A program made the translations under genes and the position numbers. Below, piece after piece: positions 37,201 to 44,908 of a stretch of DNA of 64,000 nt (positions are counted from its first letter, which is position 1; the number at the start of each line of letters is the position of its first letter). This stretch comes from Methylocella tundrae (lineage in GTDB: Bacteria > Pseudomonadota > Alphaproteobacteria > Rhizobiales > Beijerinckiaceae): positions 310,001-374,000 of the forward strand of contig NZ_CP139089.1 in assembly GCF_038024855.1 (NCBI RefSeq), written 5' to 3'. The notes beneath the pieces are model-generated. The model worked only from the letters and a program-made list of their open reading frames with translations, was not told the DNA's origin and ran no database searches.

Positions 37201-37598
37201 GCAAAGACCTCCGCGTTTCTGCCCTCGGCGCCAGCCGATAGAGTGCGCAATTCGTGTTTGCGATCGGCGCTTGCGTGGCTGTCGGGCGATAGCGCGTCGG
37301 CCGCGCGTCGAGTCTTGCGGACGCCAGTTTCGGCGGCGCCTGCGCCCTGTTCCGATGCGGCCGGAATTGGCCTCGATTGAACGATCTCATTGAGAATCGC
37401 GGCCATAGCGGCAAGGCTTTGGCTTAAATCGATCGGCGCATCATCGTCCGCCCCGCGAGAGGAAAGATCGGCCAACGCCCTTTGCAACCAATCCTCCATC
37501 GGCGACAGCGGCTGGACGCCAGGGGCGGCTGCGCGTTGTCCACCGGCGCCGTTAACGCCCTCGGCGTTCGCCCTGCTCATCATGTCGTCCGGTTGCAT
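34269..37598 (-). CDS. PodJ-like polar localization protein with Sel1 repeats
   Basis: The 1109-residue protein has a long cytosolic N-terminal region of low-complexity and coiled-coil segments (about 1-690), one membrane helix near 715-738 (RRPILLAIAALCLALGAY), a Pro/Ala-rich periplasmic linker, and four to five Sel1/TPR-like repeats near 905-1050 (AQFELGVRFADGRAG..., AQYRLAVLSEKGVG...). This layout matches PodJ of Caulobacter and Rhizobiales, which sets up the new cell pole. I do not see the terminal peptidoglycan-binding domain of Caulobacter PodJ. The start codon lacks a strong ribosome binding site; an in-frame ATG at 37583 is possible. Confidence 0.78.
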   Translation of the reverse strand: MQPDDMMSRANAEGVNGAGGQRAAAPGVQPLSPMEDWLQRALADLSSRGADDDAPIDLSQSLAAMAAILNEIVQSRPIPAASEQGAGAAETGVRKTRRAADALSPDSHASADRKHELRTLSAGAEGRNAEVFASTDSDGGESLTELTRRLDEIEQRLRAGGGHDDDQSLTGALTEIEARLRKAAARRAELAKSSPSPDQQTLGKMDAPHPLAPAGSAAAGENPVPASSAAGPRRIAETAALSPVERLPDLEASIRDLTALMRALGERRAGADLRAARRGGWPGEQFNRPLQEPPRSREQAAAPVAGPRPDGAVSTPMPRPAATRRAAADDAAASHSAIKMIEAELRALTRKVEEAIARSCDSGPYDTLTERVAAAEKHLTEKLESGLAAAASETDSLKDIVQSLAGKIEAARQPGASDLSIQSLDREISAIAERLDGADKGLSSLARLEQSISRLFEQMEEIREIASNAAARDADREGALPADLDRRTEGGGHDRRLTREIADLRATRDEADKRIHLALNAVQETVGKVADRLAVMEADLGEMRPAADRLLPLLTPRAERRPRGDQEGDFFSTETLQRRPLSGAPGPVLVSTKESVPHSLFSRDAAQAADGTAVNGQKDVEPADLLIEPGSGSPRRREAPEHRASGEPPQPEREAGGGGRADFIAAARRAAQAAQFEADGSLKGQAPAGDHAGASGGFFSAHRRPILLAIAALCLALGAYTVARNGSLKSLDPASFLNAIGKGAASSALRPQRGGNLAGGPTLAAPGATSAAVKSAKAAPPSAAAVKREPIAPQNNVKANAALRDSRLFDPAPLNVLSPLRQAPPPAENPPLSHGAPFMHAIAGSDPIIVGAIAGHAGVIHSAPAPIAAAPQPLAGAPTVIASLPGMPLEQLRAKADAGDAPAQFELGVRFADGRAGSQDMALAAQYYAKAADQGLALAQYRLAVLSEKGVGGGRDLARAQSLYLAAAEQGNARAMHNLGVLAAEGVDGEPDYANAAAWFEKAAAFGIRDSQFNLAVLLARGSSLSHDAARSYTWFSIAAATGDQEAARKRDEMALKLSPTDLAAATAAASTFRPRRLDPAVNEISVSGNPAIASAPAALPTQRKASNL

Positions 37599-37705
37599 CG
37601 CTGACGTTTCAAACTTGCGCCGTAGGAGTTCGGATTGAACCGGGGCGGCAGGTTGCAGTCGCCCGTATGCGCTGGCGGAGCCTCTCTCACTTTCGAAGTC
37701 TCAGG

Positions 37706-37720
37706 TAAACGTTGCGTTAA
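37706..37720. promoter_or_regulatory. possible CtrA-like box upstream of the podJ-like gene
   Basis: TAAA-N7-TTAA, one mismatch from the TTAA-N7-TTAA CtrA consensus, lies about 110 bases upstream of the PodJ-like start. In Caulobacter podJ is cell-cycle regulated. A single near-match in AT-richer DNA can occur by chance. Confidence 0.2.
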
Positions 37721-37884
37721 TATTGCCCACATTCTCCTCCCTCAAGCTTGGCGCAAGACCGTCTCGTCACAGTGAATGTCCGAAGCGGTTGTAAGTGGAG
37801 TATATACAATCTTTGGTTGTGTTTACAACTAAAATTTTGCAACTTTCCTCAAAGCTCAGTTAACAGACATCGAGGGTGTAAGCC

Positions 37885-38415
37885 ATGGATACAAATCCTT
37901 CGCGCGGCAATCAGTATCGGTCCGACGATGACGTTCACGACGACGAAGATGCGTCGGACCAGCCGGCTGCGGCGCGGGCAAGGGGCGTGCCGGAGGGCTT
38001 CAGCACAATCCGCGAAATGGCCCGTGATTTTGGCGTCAGCATCCGCGCTTTGCGCTTTTATGAGGATCGTGATCTTCTTCACCCGAAGCGGGAGGGCGCG
38101 ACCCGCCTCTACGGCGCGCATGAGAAACGCAATCTCAAGATGATTCTCAAAGGGAAGCGGCTCGGCTTTACGCTGGCTGAAATCGGCGAGATGCTTCGCT
38201 CTCAAGGCGGCGCGCTTTCCCGTCTCGATGCGGATGAGCGCGTCGATCAGCCCTCCGAGGAAGTCGATCTGGAGCTTGCGCTGCCGCCCGAGCAGATCGT
38301 CGCACAGATCGGTTATCTCGAGCGGCAAAGGAAAGAACTTGACGCCGCCATCGTTGCTTTGCGGCATGCCCATCGGCGGCTTCTCGAGTCGCCATGCCGC
38401 GCCGCGATTGCGTGA
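37885..38415 (+). CDS. MerR-family transcriptional regulator
   Basis: The 176-residue protein has a disordered acidic N-terminal tail (about 1-35), a MerR winged helix (FSTIREMARDFGVSIRALRFYEDRDLLHP, about 40-68, then RLYGAHEKRNLKMI) and a C-terminal coiled coil. There are no metal-binding cysteines at the end. Close relatives in this class are short MerR proteins of unknown inducer. It is preceded by an unusually AT-rich 100 bases (37790-37865) that likely hold its promoter. Confidence 0.88.
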   Translation: MDTNPSRGNQYRSDDDVHDDEDASDQPAAARARGVPEGFSTIREMARDFGVSIRALRFYEDRDLLHPKREGATRLYGAHEKRNLKMILKGKRLGFTLAEIGEMLRSQGGALSRLDADERVDQPSEEVDLELALPPEQIVAQIGYLERQRKELDAAIVALRHAHRRLLESPCRAAIA

Positions 38416-38454
38416 ACGGCGAAGATCAGCCACAATACGCGTGGCCGCTGTCGT

Positions 38455-38846
38455 TTGCGCTTATGGGCTTATGACCGCGCCATTCCGCGCGTCTGTTGGG
38501 GCAACGGTGAGCAAGCTTTGCCGCCGGAATGGCCGGCCGAACGTCCGAGTGACGAGCGGAAGCATCGCGATCCCGTAGATGCCGCGAGGATGTTTCCGAC
38601 CGTCTCAGCGAGGATGCGTATGTCGATGCGTCTGAAATCGAGGTCGCCTTCACGAATTTGGAAGTCACGCTGACCGGAACTGCCGAAAATCGGGATCAGC
38701 GCAGGCGCGCCGAGATGGTCGCTGAGCGCGTGGTGGGCGTCTTGCGTGTTCAAAACAACCTGCGGGTGAAGAGCGCCTCGGAGGGGTCGGCCCAGCGCGT
38801 TCATGATGGCTCCAGCGGGCCTTCTCAGCGGGATCCTCCAAGCTGA
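38455..38846 (+). pseudogene. frameshifted BON-domain protein remnant
   Basis: Two adjacent frames together read as one BON-domain protein. The first frame (38455 to about 38580) gives WPAERPSDERKHRDPVD, matching the RSDERIREDV lead-in of the family. The second (from about 38589) gives DVSDRLSEDAYVDASEIEV, then NLEVTLTGTAENRDQRRRAE and GVLRVQNNLRV, which is a BON domain. The second frame has a stop at 38550, so the halves cannot be read together without a frameshift near 38575-38590. BON proteins bind phospholipid at the outer membrane. This could be decay or a sequencing error. Confidence 0.65.
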
Positions 38847-38988
38847 CGCAAGGCTGAAGCGCCTGAACGAACTGAAGCTTGAAAGCGTGGCCATCGGCCG
38901 CGCTTTTTTTCGCCCGCGCAATGGCATCGATATTGCTTAATAAAGCTTGCCTCGATACGCAGGCGGTCATTCTCAGCGGCCATCAAAA

Positions 38989-39246
38989 ATGTCGGAAAAT
39001 GTCATCAGCCTTCGCGGTCAATTTACGCCGCCGTCCAGCGAGCCCAACGCCACGGTCATCGAAGAATTGGAGCGTCTGCTCGAAGCCGCCCGCTCCGGCG
39101 AAATCTTGGGGTTGGCCGGCGCTTACGTGCACAAGGACAAAGTGGTCTCCTACTCCTATGCCGGCGCCGTCGCGAGCTATGGCATGCTGGGTGGCCTCGA
39201 TTGCGTCAAAGAACGTCTTTTGCGGATCGCAATGGCGCGGGATTAA
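38989..39246 (+). CDS. hypothetical conserved-looking small protein
   Basis: The 85-residue product starts MSENVISLRGQFT and contains a helix-rich middle (VIEELERLLEAARSGEILGLAGAYVHKD) and a small glycine-rich hydrophobic end. It resembles short proteins scattered in alphaproteobacterial genomes and phages with no assigned function. There is no strong ribosome binding site, and an in-frame start 42 bases earlier is possible. It is convergent with pnp. Confidence 0.55.
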   Translation: MSENVISLRGQFTPPSSEPNATVIEELERLLEAARSGEILGLAGAYVHKDKVVSYSYAGAVASYGMLGGLDCVKERLLRIAMARD

Positions 39247-39305
39247 GCTGGAGCACGGACATTGGGCCGCTCGCTGCGATTTGGGCGCGGGCTCAACACA
39301 TAAAA

Positions 39306-39327
39306 AGGGCGCTCCAAAGAGCGCCCT
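39306..39327 (-). terminator. Rho-independent terminator of pnp
   Basis: Nine-base perfect arms AGGGCGCTC / GAGCGCCCT with a four-base loop. On the minus strand the stem is followed by TTTTTA, about 60 bases after the pnp stop. Confidence 0.85.
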
Positions 39328-39351
39328 CTATGTGTCAGCCAGAACATGACG

Positions 39352-39374
39352 CCGAAAAGTTGCAGACTTTCCGG
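39352..39374. repeat. dispersed palindromic repeat, copy 2 (core only)
   Basis: CCGAAAAGT-TGCAG-ACTTTCCGG repeats the core found near 19816 and after recR, with one mismatch in the right arm. It lies between the pnp terminator and the pnp stop. The longer tail of the other copies is missing. Confidence 0.7.
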
Positions 39375-39383
39375 AGAGGCAGC

Positions 39384-41531
39384 CTATTGGCCCGCGGCCT
39401 CCTGCTGTTCGGCCTTCTCCTTGCCTTCGAGATCTTCGCCGGTTTCCTGGTCGACGAGACGCATCGAGAGGCGAACCTTGCCGCGGTCATCGAAGCCGAG
39501 CAGCTTCACCTTGACCTTTTCGCCTTCCTTCACGACATCGGAGGATTTCGCGACGCGCCCTTTGGCGAGCTGCGAAATATGAACAAGGCCATCCTTTGAG
39601 CCGAAGAAGTTTACGAACGCGCCGAAATCGACAACCTTGACGACGGTGCCTTCATAGATCTGGCCGATTTCCGGATCGTTGGCGATGGATTTGATCCAGT
39701 TGATCGCCGCGCGAATCGAATTGGCGTCGGATGAGGCGACCTTAACCGTGCCGTCATCCTCAATATTGATCTTGGCGCCGGTCTTTTCGACGATCTCGCG
39801 GATCACCTTGCCGCCGGTGCCGATCACCTCGCGGATCTTGTCGGTCGGAATCTTCAGGGTTTCGATGCGCGGGGCAAACTCGCCGAGTTCGGCGCGCGCG
39901 CCTGTTAGCGCCTTGGACATTTCGCCGAGAATGTGCAGCCGCCCGGCCTTCGCCTGGTCGAGGGCGACCCGCATGATCTCCTCGTTGATGCCTGTGATCT
40001 TGATGTCCATTTGCAGCGAAGTGACGCCCTCTTCGGTGCCGGCGACCTTGAAGTCCATGTCGCCGAGATGATCCTCGTCGCCGAGAATGTCGGAGAGCAC
40101 TGCGAAGCGCTCGCCTTCAAGGATCAGCCCCATGGCGATGCCGGCGGTCGGCCGTTTCAGAGGAACGCCGGCGTCCATCAGCGCCAGCGACGAGCCGCAG
40201 ACGGTCGCCATCGAGGAGGATCCGTTCGATTCGGTGATCTCCGAGACGATACGGATCGTGTAGGGAAACTCCGCGGCGGTCGGCAGCATCGGGCGGATCG
40301 CGCGCCAGGCGAGCTTGCCATGACCGATCTCGCGACGTCCCGGCGATCCCATGCGTCCGGTCTCGCCGACCGAATAGGGAGGGAAGTTGTAATGCAGCAG
40401 GAAGCGCTCCTTATAGGTGCCTTCCAGGCTGTCGACGAACTGCTCGTCCTCGCCGGTGCCAAGAGTCGCGACCACGAGAGCCTGCGTCTCGCCGCGCGTG
40501 AACAAGGCCGAACCGTGGGCGCGCGGCAAAATGCCGACTTCGGCGAGGATCGGACGCACCGTCCTCACATCTCGTCCGTCGATCCTTATGCCGGCATCGA
40601 GGATGTTCCAGCGCACCACCTTGGCTTGCAGATCGTGGAAGACTTCGTTGACGAGTTCTTTCGAGAAGCGCGGCTCGGAGCCATCCGGAAACAATTCGCC
40701 GGCGACTTTCGCCTTCACCGCGTCGACGGCCTTGTAGCGATCCTGCTTGGCCGTGATCTTATAGGCTTCGCGCAGCTCCTCCTCGGCGATCTGGCGCACC
40801 GCCGCCTCGATCTCGCTTTTATCTGTGATGACAAGATCGCGCGGCTCCTTGGCGGCTTTTTCCGCGAGCCGGATGATCGCGTCGATCACCGGCTGGAAGC
40901 CACGATGGCCGGTCATGACGGCCTCGAGCATGAGCGCTTCGGAGAGTTCTTTTGCTTCCGATTCGACCATCAAAACGGCGTCGCCCGTGCCGGCGACGAC
41001 AAGGTCGAGAGCTGATTCTTTCAGTTCGTCGATGGTCGGGTTGAGCTTCAACGCGCCATTGATGTAGCCGACGCGTGCCGCGCCGACCGGACCCATGAAC
41101 GGAACGCCGGACAGCGTCAGCGCGGCCGAAGTCGCAACCATCGACAAGATATCCGGATCATTTTCGAGATCGTGCGAAAGCACGGTCACGACAACCTGCG
41201 TATCGTTGCGATAACCATCCGGAAAAAGAGGGCGGATCGGGCGATCGATCAGGCGCGAGACCAGCGTCTCTTTTTCGGACGGGCGGCCCTCCCGCTTGAA
41301 ATAGCCGCCCGGGATGCGTCCGGCGGCAAAGGCCTTTTCCTGATAATTGACGGTGAGCGGGAAAAAATCGATGCCGGGCTTCGGCGATTTGGCCGAAACC
41401 ACGGTGGCGAGAACCGTGGTTTCGCCATAGGTGGCGAGCACTGCTCCGTCTGCCTGACGCGCGATCTTGCCCGTTTCAAGCACTAGCTTCCGCCCGGCCC
41501 AATCCAATTCTTCCCGATGAATATCAAACAT
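39384..41531 (-). CDS. pnp: polynucleotide phosphorylase
   Basis: PNPase degrades RNA 3' to 5' using phosphate and is part of the degradosome. The 715-residue protein has two RNase PH domains (about 1-230 and 310-545), a KH domain ([15 protein letters not shown] near 565) and an S1 domain ([20 protein letters not shown] near 625). The ATG at 41531 gives the canonical MFDIHREE N-terminus; the longer frame is rejected. It lies downstream of rpsO as in most bacteria, though about 480 bases away. Confidence 0.97.
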   Translation of the reverse strand: MFDIHREELDWAGRKLVLETGKIARQADGAVLATYGETTVLATVVSAKSPKPGIDFFPLTVNYQEKAFAAGRIPGGYFKREGRPSEKETLVSRLIDRPIRPLFPDGYRNDTQVVVTVLSHDLENDPDILSMVATSAALTLSGVPFMGPVGAARVGYINGALKLNPTIDELKESALDLVVAGTGDAVLMVESEAKELSEALMLEAVMTGHRGFQPVIDAIIRLAEKAAKEPRDLVITDKSEIEAAVRQIAEEELREAYKITAKQDRYKAVDAVKAKVAGELFPDGSEPRFSKELVNEVFHDLQAKVVRWNILDAGIRIDGRDVRTVRPILAEVGILPRAHGSALFTRGETQALVVATLGTGEDEQFVDSLEGTYKERFLLHYNFPPYSVGETGRMGSPGRREIGHGKLAWRAIRPMLPTAAEFPYTIRIVSEITESNGSSSMATVCGSSLALMDAGVPLKRPTAGIAMGLILEGERFAVLSDILGDEDHLGDMDFKVAGTEEGVTSLQMDIKITGINEEIMRVALDQAKAGRLHILGEMSKALTGARAELGEFAPRIETLKIPTDKIREVIGTGGKVIREIVEKTGAKINIEDDGTVKVASSDANSIRAAINWIKSIANDPEIGQIYEGTVVKVVDFGAFVNFFGSKDGLVHISQLAKGRVAKSSDVVKEGEKVKVKLLGFDDRGKVRLSMRLVDQETGEDLEGKEKAEQQEAAGQ

Positions 41532-42014
41532 TTGTTCGTCTTTCTTGATTTGAAAGGCGAAGACTAGCCAGAGCAAGACGGCAAGAGGCTGTCGGAGGGG
41601 CGCTGAAAATGCCCCAAGGACAGCGCCTGGCGATCCTGCCATGGCGCGTTTGTCTTCGCCAAACGCCGGCGAACGGCCCCATGCCGCCCGTCCGCTTCAA
41701 AGCATAATGGCTACGATATAGATCCGGATATGCTTTCTAACATCCTGTTTCAATGCATGTTCTGTTCAAAGCCTAGCCGCTGTGGCGACGATCGAAGCGG
41801 CGGTCCAAAGGAGATGATCTAGAACATCCTTTTTCCGCCGCCGCCGCGCTCAAGGTCGCCCCGCCGAGGCTCTTCCACCACGGCCCGGGCATTTCGGCGC
41901 TCTGTAACAGGGGCGCCGCTCCAGCCGCTCCGCGCCGCCAAGGCCTTCGCCTGTCAGCTAAGCGCGAAGGCGCGGTCCTGGCCGAAACGCTCCTGCGCTT
42001 CGACCGATCATGCT
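41532..42014. other. long rpsO-pnp intergenic region
   Basis: This 483-base stretch has no convincing gene. It should hold the pnp promoter and 5' leader. A hairpin with 8-base arms GCCTTCGC / GCGAAGGC at 41943-41971 lies some 45 bases after the rpsO stop but lacks a T-run. In E. coli the pnp leader forms an RNase III-cleaved hairpin for autoregulation; I cannot show the same here. Confidence 0.5.
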
Positions 42015-42284
42015 TTAACGCCGGATGCCGAGACGTTCAATCAGCGATTTGTATCTCGGCTCGTCGTGAGCCTTGACGTAGTCCAGCAACTGTCGCCGTT
42101 GCGAGACGAGCTTCAAGAGACCACGGCGCGAATGATTGTCTTTGACGTGGGTTTTGAAATGCTCGGTCAAATTGACGATCCGCTCGGTCAGGATCGCGAC
42201 CTGAACTTCGGGCGAACCTGTATCGCCAGCCTTCAATGCATATTCTTTGACGAGCGTCTGTTTGCGCTCCGGCGTGATCGACAT
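42015..42284 (-). CDS. rpsO: 30S ribosomal protein S15
   Basis: The 89-residue protein has the typical S15 text: [27 protein letters not shown], and [20 protein letters not shown]. It binds 16S rRNA early in 30S assembly. The truB gene, usual upstream neighbour, is absent. Confidence 0.98.
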   Translation of the reverse strand: MSITPERKQTLVKEYALKAGDTGSPEVQVAILTERIVNLTEHFKTHVKDNHSRRGLLKLVSQRRQLLDYVKAHDEPRYKSLIERLGIRR

Positions 42285-42406
42285 CGTGTAGACCTTTCAA
42301 AATGACCACGGCCCGCGCTCGCCTTTAGCGCCGCTGGCTTTATGGAGGGGATTGACCAAAAGCGCAGCCGTGCCGGGATGTCGTCCAGCATGGTGGCGCT
42401 ATCTGG

Positions 42407-42532
42407 ATGCGCGAGGATCGCGTCGTCTCCTTATACAGAAAAGCAACGCCGATGGAAGAGGCGTTTGCAGCCAAGCATGAGGGACGGCGCCGTCGAGAGC
42501 TGGCCGCTTACGCCAATTATCTTCAAATATAG
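42407..42532 (+). CDS. tiny ORF 1 of three, unknown
   Basis: This 41-residue frame (MREDRVVSLYRKATPMEE...) ends LAAYANYLQI and has a protein-like, Arg/Glu/Ala-rich composition. It has no clear ribosome binding site. It is followed two bases later by a second tiny frame and then by a third. It could be real, or the remains of one decayed gene. Confidence 0.3.
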   Translation: MREDRVVSLYRKATPMEEAFAAKHEGRRRRELAAYANYLQI

Positions 42533-42534
42533 CA

Positions 42535-42594
42535 ATGTCACGGAAGAAGTCGTTCATCGCAATCCTTCACCGCTTGTTTGAGTCTTCCCGGTAA
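42535..42594 (+). CDS. tiny ORF 2 of three, unknown
   Basis: This 19-residue frame reads MSRKKSFIAILHRLFESSR, an amphipathic basic helix. It starts two bases after tiny ORF 1. No ribosome binding site of its own is visible, so it would depend on coupled translation. Confidence 0.25.
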   Translation: MSRKKSFIAILHRLFESSR

Positions 42595-42608
42595 AGTGAG
42601 AGGGAAGA

Positions 42609-42713
42609 TTGGCGCCGAATGAATGGGCGATGATACTGAGCTGCCTCGGCGATACGCTTGAGGCCCTGGCCGAGCATGAATATCGCGATAAGCACTATGG
42701 GCGTGATCAGTGA
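42609..42713 (+). CDS. tiny ORF 3 of three, unknown
   Basis: This 34-residue frame starts at a TTG preceded by GAGAGGGA and reads MAPNEWAMILSCLGDT..., ending HYGRDQ. It has the best ribosome binding site of the three. It runs convergent with queC. No family is recognised. Confidence 0.3.
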   Translation: MAPNEWAMILSCLGDTLEALAEHEYRDKHYGRDQ

Positions 42714-42747
42714 GCGAGGCCGTCGAAGCCTTCACACAGCATCCCGC

Positions 42748-43458
42748 TCAGCCTGACGCGTATTCGCGCCAGCCCTTGGCCCGCAGCTCGCAGGCAGGGC
42801 AATGGCCGCAACCATAGCCCCAATCGTGCCGGACGCCGCGCTCTCCAAGATAACAGGTGTGGGTGTCCTCCAGAATAATTGCGATCAGCGGCTTGCCGCC
42901 AAGACGCTCCGCGAGGCGCCAGGTGTCTGCCTTATCGAGCCACATCAACGGCGTTTCCACGTTGAATCGTGCGTCCATGCCGAGATTGAGAGCGAGCTGC
43001 ATCGCCTTGACGCTATCGTCGCGGCAATCCGGATAGCCCGAAAAATCCGTTTCGCACATGCCCGCGACGATGCGGGTCAGGCCGCGCCGATAGGCGAGCG
43101 CTCCGGCAAAGGTGAGAAACATGAGATTGCGGCCGGGCACGAAAGTATTCGGCAGGCCGCGCTCGTCCATGACGATGGCGACGTCATGCGTCATCGCGGT
43201 GGTCGAGATTTCAGCGAGCGCCGCGATGCTGACGAGGTGATCCTCGCCGAGTTTTTCGCGCCAGGCCGGAAATTCGCGCGTTAATGCGTCGCGGATGACG
43301 GCGCGCTGGCTCAGTTCGATGCGATGTCTCTGATTGTAGTCGAAACCGATCGTCTCGACATGGTCATAGCGCTCGAGCGCATAAGCAAGACATGTAGTCG
43401 AATCCTGGCCGCCGGAAAACAAGGTCAGGGCCTTGCGGCTCAAAGGCTTTTCGCTCAA
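42748..43458 (-). CDS. queC: 7-cyano-7-deazaguanine synthase
   Basis: QueC converts 7-carboxy-7-deazaguanine to preQ0 with ammonia and ATP, for the tRNA base queuosine. The 236-residue protein has the PP-loop [11 protein letters not shown] near residue 14 and a C-terminal zinc site CYLGERG...[10 protein letters not shown] with four cysteines. It overlaps the nudC stop by four bases, so the two genes are coupled. No queD or queE is in the window. Confidence 0.96.
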   Translation of the reverse strand: MSEKPLSRKALTLFSGGQDSTTCLAYALERYDHVETIGFDYNQRHRIELSQRAVIRDALTREFPAWREKLGEDHLVSIAALAEISTTAMTHDVAIVMDERGLPNTFVPGRNLMFLTFAGALAYRRGLTRIVAGMCETDFSGYPDCRDDSVKAMQLALNLGMDARFNVETPLMWLDKADTWRLAERLGGKPLIAIILEDTHTCYLGERGVRHDWGYGCGHCPACELRAKGWREYASG

Positions 43459-44435
43459 AGGCTTGCCGCTCCCCTGATCTCGAAGGGGATGTCGTCATAG
43501 GCCCAGGCCGTCAGCAGAAGGTTCGCGATAGCGACTTTGGAGGGGCAGGTGAGGCCGGAAGGATGCGTCCGTTCGAGCATCCGGCGCACCTCGTCGCGGC
43601 GGAACCATCGCGCGTCCTCGAGCTCTTTATCGTCAAGGGAAAGATCGCGGCCTAGGGCCTCGCCGATGCAGCCGATCATCAGCGAGCTTGGAAAGGGCCA
43701 AGGCTGAGAGGCGAGATAATCAACCCGGCCCACGGCGATTCCCGCCTCTTCGGCCACTTCCCGGCGCACGGCGTCCTCGATCGTCTCGCCCGATTCCATG
43801 AATCCGGCGAGGCAGGAATACATCTTTGGCGCGAAAGCCGCCTGTCGGCCGAGGAGGCAGTCCTCGCCATCGACGATCAGCATGATGACGGCGGGATCAG
43901 TGCGCGGGAAATGCTGCGCGCCGCAACGGTCGCATCCACGGCGCCAGCCGCCGGCGAGGGATCTCGTCGGCGCGCCGCAGTTCGAGCAGAAACGGTGCCG
44001 CACGTGCCATGACAAAAGGCTCTTGGCTTCGCCGAGCGGACCGACGACCTCGGCCGGCAGGAGGCCCTGCGTCGCGATCAGGCGAATGTCGATGAAGGCG
44101 ATCTTCTCGCCGGCCGGGGCGTCCTCCGACCGCTCAATGAGGCTGGCGAACAGCGCCAGCTCCTCGTCGCAGCCAAGGAAGGCGGTTTCCTGGATTTTGC
44201 CAAGCTCCGCCGCCTCGGCGAGGGTAAAAAAGGGATCGAACCCGCCGGGGCCGCGCTTCACGATCGGCAGGTCCTCGGAAAAAACCAGCGTGCGCGCAGT
44301 CTCCGAACGGCTCATCTGTTCGAGAAATGCGGCGTCTTGGCGGCGCATCGACATACGGTTCAGCGGATTGAGGGCAAATCCCGCGGACGCCGAGCGGTCC
44401 TTGACGTGAGGTGGATTGGTCGCGCTGCCGTGCAT
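43455..44435 (-). CDS. nudC: NAD(+) diphosphatase, RNA decapping NudC type
   Basis: NudC hydrolyses NADH and removes NAD caps from RNA. The 326-residue protein has an N-terminal domain, a four-cysteine zinc ribbon ([10 protein letters not shown]...[11 protein letters not shown]), and a Nudix box [27 protein letters not shown] segment near 228-250, followed by the [11 protein letters not shown] signature of this subfamily. It is the first gene of a pair with queC. A partial NAD-metabolism regulator gene lies at the far right of the window. Confidence 0.95.
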   Translation of the reverse strand: MHGSATNPPHVKDRSASAGFALNPLNRMSMRRQDAAFLEQMSRSETARTLVFSEDLPIVKRGPGGFDPFFTLAEAAELGKIQETAFLGCDEELALFASLIERSEDAPAGEKIAFIDIRLIATQGLLPAEVVGPLGEAKSLLSWHVRHRFCSNCGAPTRSLAGGWRRGCDRCGAQHFPRTDPAVIMLIVDGEDCLLGRQAAFAPKMYSCLAGFMESGETIEDAVRREVAEEAGIAVGRVDYLASQPWPFPSSLMIGCIGEALGRDLSLDDKELEDARWFRRDEVRRMLERTHPSGLTCPSKVAIANLLLTAWAYDDIPFEIRGAASL

Positions 44436-44685
44436 GGGTCGTCCTCGACTGGAGCATTTTCAAGCGAGGGCTATGCCGGGTCGCCTGCAGAAATAGCGAG
44501 AAAACAAAGAACTGGACCAGGATCCGATGCGACTGAACCGGAAGGGTCTGGCGTGAGGCCGGGGCCATCTGCGGGAGAACTTAAGCCTTTCCGCCCCCGT
44601 CGCCAAATCCTGCGCGAATCAGCGCAGACGAATATTTGTCTCCTATCCAAAAAGGTTGCGAAATTTGCGGCGGCGGTCCAAATAG
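44436..44685. other. intergenic upstream of the SRP RNA, no gene seen
   Basis: About 250 bases between divergent nudC and the SRP RNA gene. Frames here overlap both neighbours and look like noise. It should contain the promoters of nudC and the RNA. Confidence 0.4.
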
Positions 44686-44789
44686 GGGGCGGGAGGTTGG
44701 CGGTGGACGCACCACTCGCCAACCGGGTCAGGTCCGGAAGGAAGCAGCCCTAACGAGACCGGGCGGGTCTCTGTCCAGCCTCCCACCTT
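44686..44789 (+). ncRNA. ffs: bacterial small signal recognition particle RNA (4.5S)
   Basis: The hallmark SRP loop sequence GGGTCAGGTCCGGAAGGAAG followed by CAGCCC is at about 44725-44750. The flanks pair over a long stem: GGGAGGTTGG (44691-44700) with CCAGCCTCCC (44776-44785). Size and layout match the roughly 100-base SRP RNA of Gram-negative bacteria, which binds Ffh. It lies upstream of dnaX, as in many alphaproteobacteria. The exact ends are estimated from the stem. Confidence 0.95.
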
Positions 44790-44908
44790 GTAAAATGCGC
44801 CGCAGCGACCGAGGCCGCCGCCGCGCCGAACGCAAAGCGTCCAACGGCTGACTTCGTTCAGGCCGTCTATGCCTCTTGAACGGGTCTGCTCTTGAACGGG
44901 TCTTGGCG

